Source: Leishmania infantum JPCM5
Lineage: Eukaryota > Euglenozoa > Kinetoplastea > Trypanosomatida > Trypanosomatidae
Assembly: GCF_000002875.2 (NCBI RefSeq)
Contig: NC_009417.2
Location: 1,221,929-1,285,928 of the forward strand
DNA length: 64,000 nucleotides
Direction of reading: 5' to 3'
Shown here: positions 1-11,700 of the stretch, piece after piece
How the letters are laid out: each line of letters starts with the position of its first letter
How positions within the stretch are numbered: position 1 is the stretch's first letter
Position numbers and translations under genes: made by a program
The notes under the pieces: generated by a model
The model's input: only the letters and a program-made list of their open reading frames with translations
Databases searched by the model: none
Told to the model about the DNA's origin: nothing

Positions 1-1190
1 TTTGAAATGTTTTCTGTTCTTTTTGCCGAAAAGTGCCGGGCACTCCGAAAGGAGCAGCACTTCCTTTTCTAATCCATGCGTGCGAGTGTGGGGACTGTGC
101 GGGGTCAATGGACACCAAGAAGAAAATCTCGTCTACAGCGCAGCGTCAGAAAGGAGTTGGGTGGCATTTGCTTCTCCACGCGATCGCACTCCCAGTTAGT
201 GTTCCGCTCGCGTTTTCCAGATTGTACAAAAAGTTTCTTCACCGTTTTTTTTTATGTTGTTTTCACTACAGCTGGTAACTAAGAGGGTCTTCGTCGTATA
301 GAAGCGGCTGATTTTTCTTTTGACCTTTGCTACGTTCACTTTTTTCTCTCCGGTCGACCGGTTCTTATAGCGTACTCAGGGTTGATGAATTCGAAATCAC
401 AGAATAGTTTTTCGACTAGCTGCATGATACTGCGCTAGCACGACCTGAACAGAGCGTTTCTAATGTATAACGTGCCTTATTTTTTATTGCTGATGAAGGG
501 AATGGACTAAAGAAGTGATTCTCGTAGCGACCATATGTGTCTTTGATATGCAGCGTTGGTGGGCATGTTCACGAAGCAGCGGGAATGATGTGGCTGGATA
601 TTCTCCAAAGAGAGCACTTAATCTGTGCACACTTTTTCCCCTTTACTGTTAAGCGGTTATAAAGCATGAGCATTATGCAGTTTCTGCGGCAGCATGCTTT
701 TTTTTCTTGCTATTCAACTCTGTCGCAAACCGCGTATTTTCAATTTCCCCCCTGGATGCATGTTTGAGTGCTCCACACAAAGGCGTCTCTGAACTAATGC
801 ACCTGATGCTCACAAGTGAGACAGTTCTCTCAGGGGTCAGAACTCTTCTAGGTGCCCATTCGACGCAAGCACGTAACTTAGCTGAGACTCACGCGAACCA
901 GGGGTTTTCCATAGATAGAAGACTCTTTACCATAGCTGCTAGCAAACGTGGGGCAATTTCTTGAACGGGAAAGGGAGGAACGAGCTGAATCGCTGCTTTC
1001 ACAGATTCTGTTTCAGGCGGCATCATTTTTATTTTTTTTTTGGCCTTACTCCACCTGATTCTGCCTGGACTGATTCACTATAAGAGGGATTGATGTGGTT
1101 TCTTCGTGCAAAATCAATGCTTTCATGCATGAGCGCCTACGCATTACGGTTGCCCCCTCAATTTGGTTACAAAAGTAATAACTAGTGTAA

Positions 1191-1727
1191 CCCTGATGAC
1201 GGAGGTCGCCTCAGTACGTGGTATCTCAGGGTCTAGTATTCCCATATTGTGTGGGAAGAGGCCCGGCAGCCCCCTATCCCTGCGAGTGCCGAATCGCTTC
1301 TGGTGGTGAAACGGTCAAACACCCACGGGGTAAGGGAGGGTGAAAGCGATACATCGCTACTGATATCGGGGGCCGTTTCCTGGATTGCGTCACACCGAAG
1401 CGACTTTTGACAGTGCATAGACTTGCACCATCCACAAGATGAGCAGAGTGCCAGCGTGACTTGAACGCACATATAACCCGACCTTCATTGCCTGCTGGTG
1501 TGGGGAGCCTGCGCCACCGCGAAGGATGCACCAGGTGGCGAGCTTCAAGGTGCCTATGCGCAGAGTGCGTGGTAGAGGCCGTGCTGAGGTAACTGGATCG
1601 CATTGATCTACCGCGTTTTTACGGCTGCCTCGCACAAGCTGATGGGGCCTGTGAAAGGCCTGGTAGACTGGAGCTGAAGTCATGTTCTAGGGCAGAGAAT
1701 GGGCACAAGGAAGGAGAAAGAAAACAG
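1191..1727 (+). mobile_element. SIDER2-like degenerate retroposon, copy 1
   Basis: The element begins with CCCTGATGACGG, then CGCCTCAGTACGTGGTATC and CAGGGTCTAGTA. This matches in order the Pr77-type hallmark known at the 5' end of the trypanosomatid L1Tc/ingi retroposons and their truncated Leishmania derivatives (SIDERs). It ends at an A-rich purine stretch (about 1707-1727) after the block ATGTTCTAGGGCAGAGAATG. The second copy at 37793-38365 shares the 5' hallmark, several internal blocks (CTATCCCTGC, TCTGGTGGTG, GCGCAGAGTG) and the 3' block. The length of about 540 bp fits SIDER2. It has no coding capacity. Family knowledge: SIDER2 copies usually lie in 3' UTRs and can lower mRNA stability. 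Here it would lie in the transcript upstream of the gene at 5768. Confidence 0.85.
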
Positions 1728-2298
1728 AGGCGAGATGTACATTGCATCACAGTTTTTGGAGAAGAGAGAGGAGTGGGAGATGCAGGCGTCAAAGGAGTTT
1801 CTCCTTTGCATACATACCTTTGTGTCCATGTCTAATGCGCTTTGGTGTCGAGACTTGATCCGCTTCTGTTTCTGTTTTCTGAGCATGCGCATGTGTACAA
1901 AACCGTCGTTCATCTTTTTTTTTTCATATCTGAACGCCTTTTCGATCCCCCACCCCTTCGTTCTTGTGTTCCTGTTCTGCATAGAAATGCCTTTTTGCCT
2001 GCTGTCTTGGTGTTTCACTTTACTTCTTCTCCGTATTGTTTCAAAGCTTTGCTTCCCCGTCCACACAGCTAAGGCAGCTTCTTTTTCTGGACGGTTCTTC
2101 TTCATCTTGTTTCACTACTTTCTCCTCCTCTGTGTTTGTGTCGGCTCGTTTTCTCGACATACGGCGATGCAGTTTTATCATCTCTTGTTTCAGTTCTCAT
2201 CTTTGATGGGTAGCGTCTGGGCCTGTGTGTGCCAGCCTGGTCTTTTTTCGAACTATTCTCCCATTATTCACTATCTTCCTGTGCTGTTTGGCTTTGCA

Positions 2299-2299
2299 G

Positions 2300-2330
<31 letters not shown>

Positions 2331-2340
2331 ATGTGTGTGT
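2299..2340. repeat. TA/GT compound microsatellite
   Basis: About eight TA units run directly into a GT-rich stretch. It is simple sequence in non-coding DNA, of a kind common in trypanosomatid UTRs. Confidence 0.9.
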
Positions 2341-5300
2341 CTCTGCTCTCCTTTTCTCTGTTTCTATTCTTTGAAACTTTGCCTGTTTTTATCCCAGCGG
2401 ATCAGCGAGTGTAGCCGTGTGTGGGTGTGTGCCGATCTGTGCTAGCTGATTCGGTTGTCCGAAATGGAAGTGACAAGCAAGAGAAACATAGCAACTGATT
2501 CGGTGATCAGCGAAAGCAGAGTAGCGCCAAGAGCTGTTCTTTGAGGCGCTGGCCCTCATGGTCATACAAACGTGCACCTACATGTACATGCCGCATGAGA
2601 GGTGCTTGGCTCATGCGGGCGCTCGCTGATGGCAGTATGTGGGGAGTTGCGGGACTGCGCTGTGACGTGGAAATGGTGCCACAGGGACCTCCTCCAATCT
2701 CATAACCCCTCGCTGCTGCTGCCCTTCGTACCCCGTAGCCTCACGACTTCCGTGAATTTAAAGGAGTGGTGGGATAACTGCATGGCAGGTGGGTGACGAG
2801 TGACATGATTTTTGCACATAGCGGCCTCTTTTCGGCGGTCTGCAGCGCGCACTATGAATCAGTTCCCTCGGTACACATGCGCCAGGATTATCCCTACTTT
2901 CGACTGAGTGTCTGCATCTCTCCATATGTTTCTCTTTGCATTTATTGGTGCCTCTCCTCTGCCCACGCCCTTCTCTCTCCTTTGTTCTCTTCATGCCTTC
3001 CCCCCCTTCTCGCCTCCCTCGGACATGGTCGGCCCATACGACACAATGTACCATCGCATGCACACGTAAAAACGTGTGCCCTCGTCATGGCTTGACAAGC
3101 TTGCCCTGTCATAGTCATCAGTCAAGCACACCCAAATAGTTCCCCTCCCCTCACCTGACAACACGCACACCAAGAAAGCATCTCTCCTTCCCTCCTCCCT
3201 ATCTCATCTCCCACCTTTTTACCATTGTGGCGTACTCAGTCGATCACCTCGCTGAGAGTGCAAGAGCATCCGCTAGCACAAAGCCATCCCGCACAGCTAC
3301 AGGAAGGATTGCTTTAACGAAGCAATACAGAAAGTAGAGCAGGAGGCATTATCGGGGAGACGGGGGGACGCGCGCGCATGCCGCTTGATCCCTCCTCCGA
3401 CATACTCTCGCTACCCCGCGTGCCAGCACTCCTCTCACGAGGTGTAAGACGCGTGCGAGTCGCCGACAACCTCCAACCTCACTCTTACCTTCATAAACAC
3501 ACAGACACTCATATCGCGTGTACCGTCTTGATTGAGGTCAAGTAGATAGCCGCCGTGATTCTCTTTTAGTGCTCTTCTTTCCCTCCATTCCTCCAGATCG
3601 GAAAGGAAAAAAAGAAAGGACGACGAAAAGCGGGCCAGGCACTCACACACGCACACACATCTTCATACGGAAAGAAGGGAAGTTGAAGGTGTACAAGAGG
3701 CGGTGTTGTATGGGGTAGTCCATTTTTTTCTTTTTACCATTTTCTGTAGCTGCTTATTATTATTATTTTTTAGTCTGTGCCTGTCTCTGTGTGCCTTTTT
3801 GTGATTGCCTGTAGTACATCGCCCTTGCGGGTGACACTGACCAGGTCACTTTACGCCCCACCCTTCCTCTTTTTTTTTTCAAAAGTGTGGGGAAATAGCC
3901 GTTCCTCTTTACCTTTCCTCACCTTTGTCTTCATTCGTCTGTGTGTGCGTGTTTGTCTTTTCCCAGTCTTCTCTCTTTGCCCTTGGAGTGTGCTCTCTTT
4001 TTCATTTCGCCCTCTTCTGTTTCCGACTGTGTGTACAATCATCTTCTCTACCCCGCTATTTGGATTCTCTTCTCTTTACCCCTCCCCTCTCTCTGCTTTT
4101 TTTTGTTTTCGTCTCTTGCCGTGCGCTTGCCCGTGTTTTTGTATATATATACTGGGAACAGTTTGCTGTCTCCATTGTCTTGGTTTGCGTTGTGGTGCGG
4201 GCTCCTCTCTTTCACATCTTTCAAACGACCTTCTGCTACTCGGCGCTTTCTCGCCCTGCCTCACTTTCTTTCTCGCCATCTCTCTCGTGTCTCTCATCTT
4301 CTCTTGTTTTACCCCTCTTACGCTCTCTTCTGCCTGATTCTGCTTTTTTTACGCCCCCTTTTCCCCAACGTCGCATTCACGGGTATTTGTGCACAGACTC
4401 GCTCTCGCTTTCCTTTCGTCTCCTGTAGGCTACGCTCGCCTTCCTCCGCTTCTCTTCCCCCTTTTCTCACGACTCTACCTATCTCCCTTTGTGTTGCTCC
4501 GCAGTAGCTGCCGCTGCTGCTCTTTTTATTTGCTGTTGTTTCTTGTTTGTAATCCGAGTCTTTGGACGTGTACACGCCTTCTTGTCGGATTTGCTGTCTG
4601 CCCCCTGCTTTGCCGTTCCCTTTTCCCCGTACCTTTTTTTTCTTCACTCTCTCTTTCTTGTGCGCGCGCACGCACGCACGCATACGGCAGCAAAGAAGGC
4701 TATAGCCACGAGAGAAGACAGAGAGGGATTCACACGTGCCTAGAGTGCCTGTGCGAAATAAAATCAAGCGTGTGTGTGTGCATGTGGATAAAGACGGGCG
4801 AGCGAACAGCGTGTGCGCGCACACAGACAGACAAACCGATAGAGAAGCAAGCGCATGAAGCAAGGCCCCTCCCTTGTCCCATTCGTTTGTGCTTTTCAGC
4901 GTGCGAGTGTGTGTGTGTGTCTTTGCCTTTTTTTTATTCGTGCACACACCCCCATCCAAACCCCGTTACATATCTGTTTTTCCTTTTATGTCATTTGGTT
5001 CTCCTCGATTGCAATAGTCGTACATATTTTTAGTGATAGATGCAGTCTTACTGGGCGCTCTCTCCCTGTGTGCTGTGTTTCTCCCTTTAAGTTGTTGTCG
5101 CTGACAATTCCCCATTCTTTGTGTTTTTCTTTATTTGTTGACTTTTTTTTCGGTGCACTGAGGGTGCACTCTTGGGTATCAGAAGTCGTCGTCGTCTGCC
5201 TCTTTCCGGCACCACTGTGTTCTTCTCTTACCTATCCTCGCTGTTTTCTCTTTTCATTTGCGAGTTGCGGTTAGGTGTCGTCTGTCTCTTTTAGTTTCGT

Positions 5301-5616
5301 TTTCCTTTGCTTCCATTTTGGTTCGCAGTCACGTGTCGTCTGGATTTTTTTTGTTTCTTGCTGCCTTTCCGGCACTTTAGTCTTCCCCCTCCTCCAAATT
5401 CAGCCCCCCTCTCCTCTTTGGTTTGCTTTCTGTTGGTTCTGCATGCTACTGTTCTCCCGCCGTCCTCTTCTCCCTACTCATCGTGTATGCCCCTTCCGCG
5501 CCTACCCCCTCTTTTTTTTCGCTAGGCGTATTGCTCCTTCGCCCTTCTGTGTAGTTTTTCTCTTTGGCGGACGAGTTACGTGCGCCTTTTTTTTTCTGAC
5601 GTCCACTCTTACACGC

Positions 5617-5669
5617 TGCTTTCCCTTTTCCTACCCCCTTTTTGTTCTATCTGTGGTCTGTTTGGAAAG
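5617..5669 (+). promoter_or_regulatory. Candidate spliced-leader acceptor for gene A
   Basis: A C/T-rich tract (about 5617-5660) is followed by its first AG at 5668-5669, 98 bases before the ATG at 5768. Trypanosomatid trans-splicing typically uses the first AG after such a tract. The tract is only the last part of 2 kb of pyrimidine-rich DNA, so other acceptors are possible. Confidence 0.4.
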
Positions 5670-5767
5670 GTAGAGAAGGCGAGGACAAGGGCGAGGCAGC
5701 GCGCAGAGATACGTACATACACGCATACGTGTGATCACTGCGAGCTCAAACAAGCGACCAGGGCACC

Positions 5768-8700
5768 ATGATGGCAAGTGGTGACTACATCTACGCCAAT
5801 GACCTCGATGATGGGGGCCTGATGGGCGCAACGGTGCGGCGTCATGAGCACAGCAGCTCCCTTTTTGTGGGTGTCACGCACGACAGTGCCGGGGAGTCGC
5901 AGTCACAGTACGACTACCTGGATGAGTCCCTGGTGGGGAGCTACGACAGAGGAGGCGATGGAGTACTGACAGCGCTGGAGCTTGAGGACTTTGCCGGGGC
6001 CGATGGCAGCAATTTGGCAAGCGTATTATCGGAGAGCAACTCTGTCTTTGACATCGGCGCTGAGGAGGCCAACATGCAGACACAGACACCGAGTGTGGCG
6101 AGCCGGTCCGTGAGCGGTGCTGACTTTGACACGCTGCCCATCACACCCATGGCTAAGCAGCCCATCGAGGAGCCACATGCAGCGTCGGCGTCGGTACCCA
6201 GACCTGCAGCGCCGAACTCAGCCGTCTCAGCGCACCACCTCAACCTCAGAATCAACACGGTGACAGACCTTAAGCGTCCTTCAACACCGGATAAGTATTT
6301 TGAGATTTTCGGAGGTGCCTCGGGCCTGGCGGCGGGGCACAACAACACAGTCAACTACAGCGCTAACACCAGCAGCGGCGATGCTCACCACCGAAGCGCG
6401 AAGGGCACGAGCAACCACCGTGCCACAAACGCAACTGTGACGGCTGCCGGCAAAGGGGCAGCGGCGGCTGGCCATACATCAAAGCTTTTCACGTTGCATC
6501 CCGGAACAGCCGCTGCTGGTGTGTCAACATGTCCTTCAGCGCCATCTGCGCCGCCCCCGTTGCACCCCTACCCCTCAGTCTCACAGCCACACAACGATAG
6601 CGAGGGGTTCAGTTTTGGCATCGACACCTTCTTACACGGCAACCAGCTTGGGTTTGGTCGTCAGCCATCCTTCAAACGGCTCACACCGGCCGTACAGGGC
6701 GAGTTGAAGAAGCCCTACTTTCTCTTGCACTTTGAGGATGGCGACGCGAACACCACTGCTGCTGCCGCGGCGGCGAAAGGGCATCCTGGGGCGAGTGCGT
6801 CCAGCACGAGCCTGCGCGCCGCTCCTGCTGCGGACCGGAATGCAGAAGAGTTCAATACGTGGCTCGAGGCACTGGAGCCGAAGGCGGCGGGGTTGTTGAC
6901 ATCTGCGCGTGGCGGCCCCTGCACGACGCACGCGGGCTCTGCAATTGGGGAGAACTTCAAGCGAGAGGTGGATGTCTTCATGAAGAATCTGCTTGGTGAC
7001 TACGATATGTTCGCCGGCGCCACGGCCACGGCACCGGTGAACAACTCATCTGTCTCGGGTGTCTCTCAGTTGTTGGTAGGAGGCAGCGGGCCCCTGAGCA
7101 GGCGGCGAGGCAGCGGCCCGCCTTGCCCCGCAGATTACCAACCATCAGACCTCGACGCGTTTCTGGGCGATGCGCGCACCCTCACCCCTCCTCTGCGATC
7201 CCCTACCCTGGCGGTGGGGCAGGCGAAGCAACGGCCTAGGCAATCAGGTGCCGTTGGTGCTCACACCTCGCTCGTAGGTTCACCGACACTGAAGACGACA
7301 GTGCCAACGACGATGACTGCCGGCAGCCCGTTCAGCGGTGAAGGGGGGAAGGGCAGCACCGGCGCTTACCCAAGGTCCAGCGCTACCGCCTCGGCATCAC
7401 CGCAACCACCGACCCGGGGCCATGCGACAAAATGCCGTCGGCACGTCTGGAGCACCTCCCTAGGGCCCAACAAAAGCACATCGGCGGCCGCCGTGAACGG
7501 CGAAGTTGTGCCGGATCCCACCTCTGCAGCGGCTACCGAGGCTCTGTCAACGACGAATTTCGCCAAGGCCGCCGCGAAACCGGCCAATGGGCAGCCAGCG
7601 CAGCGTTCCTGTGTGACAGCCGCATCGCAGACGGTGGCAGCCATAACTTGCGTGCAATCATACGCCTCGACAGGGGCGACTCGCGCCTCTGTCGCGGGGG
7701 CTGCCAAGCCAGCGACCGGTAAGGCGACCAACGCCTCTGCAAAGCCCGATGGCAGCGTTGGCGATGTTGCGCGGGCGCGTGACCCGGCAACCCCTAGCAC
7801 TGCGACGCCGTACCCTTACATGGATGAAGATCTCTTGGCGGGTGGCTACATGACAGGGCCGCCGCAGCTCATCCGCTCTCCAGTAGAGAGCAGCCCCACC
7901 GTACTGCCCGCGGCCCGCGTCGCAGTGGAGGCCCCATTCACCAACAGCAAGGAGAGAGGGGAGCGCAGTGACAGCAACACGAGTGACGCCGTCGCCCTGG
8001 CTGCGCGTGGTTGCCGCTCCTCGCTGTTGGACGGGCACATCAGCGCGTCGCAGCAGCGACTCTCGCTGCTCCAGCAGAAGCTGCGCCCGTCTCGGCACAA
8101 CCGTACACGCGGGGATGGTGACAGCAAAACCACCTCAGACTCCGACGGTCCAGGCATGACAGCATCAGAGGCACTACAGCGAGCGCCGGCTACCAGCAGT
8201 CGTGAAGGCTCACGAGAGTCTCCGATACCAGCTTGGAACGATCCGTACGGTCGCGCCGCGACTTCCCTGCCTTCGGAGTTGGTTACTGCGGTGTCCAGCA
8301 AAACGCGATTAGGCAGCCGTAGAAACGGTGACAGCACCCTGGGCGACGTGGGTAAAACATTCCTCTGTTTCGAGGAGGCGGCCGACGAGGACTTGGTGGA
8401 CAGTGGCGCCACGCGTGCAAACGTGCTGCCACCGCCCGTGTTCCTTGATCAAAACACCAGCGCACAGGAGGGCATGACTGCCAACAGCAGTACCTCCGGC
8501 TCTGGCGCCACTAGCAGCCATCTTCACTGCATCTGCAAGAATGGTGGGGCCACGACGCCGGCTGGCTGCAGGCGGCGCTCGTCGCGGGGACCTCTCTCGG
8601 AGCCAGTAACGGTGGAGCCCATCGCACTGAAGAAGTGCCTACCTATTCCGCTGCGGCCGTCGTCCCTAAGCCGGCAGGCGTCTGTCAGCCGAACGGACTG

Positions 8701-11700
8701 TGAGGCGACAACAAGTGGGGAGCACGGCGCGGCAGCGACGCCGCCGCGGCGACGTCTCACAGAGTTCCGCAACGGTGACTACATGCTGCCAGCCTTCTTG
8801 CTCAAGTCCCGCGTCTCTGCCACCACTGCCGAGGATTCGCATTTGGAAGCGTTGAAGCAGCAGGACCGCGACCGGCAGACGCAGCAGGCCAACGAGGAGC
8901 GGCGGCAGCGCATACAGGCCTTCATGTCAAAGCGAAAGGCCGAAAAGCAGCTGGAGGAGCTGCGGCGCCGCCAGCTGCTGGTGCAGGAGGGGAAGCCGGA
9001 GATGTGCCGTGAGATGCAGGAGCAACAGCGCATCCTGGAGGCCACCCCGCACCTGGAGACGTCCGGAACTGTCGGGAGTGGGCTTAACGCCATCAAGGCG
9101 GCGAAGCGCGTGAGCAAGTCGTCCCCGCAGCGCGACCGAGCAGTGCGGCAGCCGGTTCCGGCGGCTGGCCTCATTCCCAAGGCGGCAATGGTCGCAACAG
9201 TCAGCAGCCCCCACATCGAGGTGGCCGCACCTGCCGTGGCAGACACCCTCTCTCCCGCTGGACGTGGAAAGGGCAACGGTGCGGTAGCCAAAACCAACGT
9301 GCGCGCAGTGGTGGTGTTCACGAGCAGCTCCGGCGCTGAGAAAGGCGGTGTGCCTGTGACAGCCAAGGACGACGGCAACGGACGACGGCGCAGCAACGGC
9401 AGCATCGCCCCGAGCACGGCCGCGTCGGGGCTATTCGACGAGGGAACGGTGGGGGTTGTGGAGCTGAGTGAGAGCAGCAAGACGCTCAAGGTGCAGCAAC
9501 CACACGAGCGCACGCGCTTCTTCTTCGTGGACGAGTTTTTGCGCATCAGTGACGCTGAGGCGTCAAAGCAGGTCGAGCGGCCCGTCAGCACGAGGGGCAG
9601 CGGCGTCGTGGGTGGGGTGCTGCCGAACGGCGCATTGCCGCGGCGACGCTTGTCGTCGTTAACGCTGACGGAGATGAACCGCAAGTTTCTGGCTGGTGTG
9701 AACGTGGCGCTGTTGCTCGCGAGTACCGAGAAGGCGCATCACGCCTCACTAACGGCGATTCGGGAGGTGGTGGAGGGAGTGCTGTCGCACATGCCTCCCC
9801 ACGGGGAACTCTTTGCCTCCATCGCGTTCGTCGCCGGTGGCAACACGCAGGACCTGTTGCACGACCCCGAACGCGCAGTGCGCTCAACCTTCTCGACATC
9901 GCCGCTATTTGGCTCCACACTGGACGATGTCACCTACGTGGCAGTGACGGGAATCGGACACCTTTCAGCGATGGTGACAGAGTCGTACAAGCGGTGCGAC
10001 CTGGCGGTTCAGCGGCAGCAACCTAGTGCTGGCCTCCTTGTGATGTCGCTGTTGCTGAAGCAGCCGCGCGGCAGCGACGTTTTGCTGTCCTCGTACTTGA
10101 TCACAGACGCGGGGTGCGACGGCAGCACCTACTTAGCGGCCTTGTGCAAGGCACAGCACACCCCATTTGCGCTTTTCCACTCTGCGCTGGGCGGGCCGAC
10201 GTTGACGACGGCGCTGATGTCGGTGGACGTCGACGACACGGCGACGGTGGTGCCGCTGCTGAACGTGCAGCACCGACTCGCTAGTGTTACCAATAAGCCG
10301 TGCCGCGTGGGAAGTGTTCGACGCTTCTTGGAGCTAGCGCAGCAGAAGCTGCAGAACCGCGTCGAAGACGGGAAGTCCGGCAGGAGGCGGAGCTCCGGCT
10401 CCACCATAACGAAGGTGATTTCAGAGCAGCGGCGGAACAGCGTCAGCATCTCTAGTAGCAACAGTGTGAGCGACAGCACCAGCTGTTCACCGTCGTTAAG
10501 TGGGCACCGGGGGCGAAAGCAGCACCCTGGGTCCCGAGCACAGCTGCACAAGCGGCTTTTAGAGCAGGTTGCGACGGCGCAGAGCATCCTCAACGACCCC
10601 GCAGGCTATCGACCGAAGGCGGTGCGGGAGTCGTCGCAGGTTCGGCGCGCTAGGGCGCTCACGTCGACGGCGCCGGCGTCAACATCTGCTGCGCCGCCAC
10701 TGTCGGCAGCGACGCCCCCGCGCGCGCAGCGGCGCAGCGCAGACGACGGCGCGATGCCGAATCCGGACCTGGCGGCGCTGCGCAAGCGTTTGTCGACGAG
10801 CAAGGCGACAGCCACCGTCGACACGGTACTGCTGCCGTCGCGCGGCACTGGTTCTGCCCTGGCGCGCAAGCACTCCCCGTCATATACCGCCGTGGAGGAA
10901 CCGCCGATACAGCTCACGCAGCTGCTAGCCACGCGCCGCCGAAGCGATGCGCCGAACGTCGAGTCGGACGCGAGCGCCACGGCAAAGACACCACTGTCAC
11001 CAGCGACCACGCCTTCCAACCATCAGATTGCGCAGTTCCGTCCACTGCAGCAGAACTCTTCACCACTGGCAGGGCACAGAAGCGCCAGCATGTCGTTGAG
11101 TACTGCGTACGTGCGCCGCGGGAACGAAGGCGGGGCCGCGCCACACAGGACATGGTTTATGAACTTCGAGGATCTGGGTGACAGCACCACTGCGTCCGTA
11201 GGCAGCAGGCCCGGCGCGGGCACCTTGCTGAAGAAAGGCGAGCGAGGGGTGTCGCAAGATCCACCATTGTCCTCGGCAACGACAATGGCAGCCAAGCCAC
11301 TTAATGAACGTTGCATCGCGGACGACAGCGAGTTGTGTCAACGCGGCAAACCTGCGTTGGCCGGCGGTGCAGACGGGTCGATGCAACGGCCGATGTGTGC
11401 GCCACCGGGTGTGGGGAGCAGGCGTGTGGGTGCAGGTCGGAAAGGGCTGCTCGCGGCTCCTACGCGAATTGGGTCGAATGGACCACAGTGGCCCAGCATA
11501 GCCGCCATGGACCCCGGCAACATCCCGGTCGTTCCGTGCGTTGACTCCATCGACTCCTCGCTTGTACACGACGTCTCCGTGGCCGCGCGGCAGAGTTCGA
11601 CGGCCGACGACGGCAAGAAGGCGCCGATCCCGACGTCGACAAAGGTGCGCACGCTCGTCATCGTTGACCCACGCTGCTGCGAAACGTCGAACGTGACGTA

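Larger units (their letters stand above)
1..5767. other. Non-coding region upstream of the first gene
   Basis: No convincing gene lies in this 5.8 kb. Positions 1-1190 are mixed-composition DNA with only short unconvincing reading frames, probably the 3' UTR or spacer of a gene outside the window. A SIDER2-like element follows at 1191-1727. Positions 1728-2430 are T-rich with a TA/GT microsatellite at 2299-2340, and 2431-3700 is mixed. Positions 3720-5660 are almost continuously C/T-rich on the + strand. Reading frames of up to about 250 codons here are rich in Phe, Leu, Ser, Cys and Val, which is what translated pyrimidine tracts give, so they are not called. The last part must contain the spliced-leader acceptor and 5' UTR of the gene at 5768. 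Confidence 0.8.

Noticed and set aside
1699..2445. 248-codon plus-strand frame
   Set aside because: Encodes Phe/Leu/Cys/Val runs from T-rich DNA and a YIYIYVCVCV stretch from the TA/GT microsatellite. It is UTR sequence, not a membrane protein.
4389..5033. 214-codon frame with hydrophobic segments
   Set aside because: Product of the pyrimidine-rich leader. The apparent membrane segments are translated CT tracts.
8779..9684. 301-codon minus-strand frame
   Set aside because: Fully antisense to the coiled coil and first module of gene A. It is Ser/Arg/Cys-rich with no domain.
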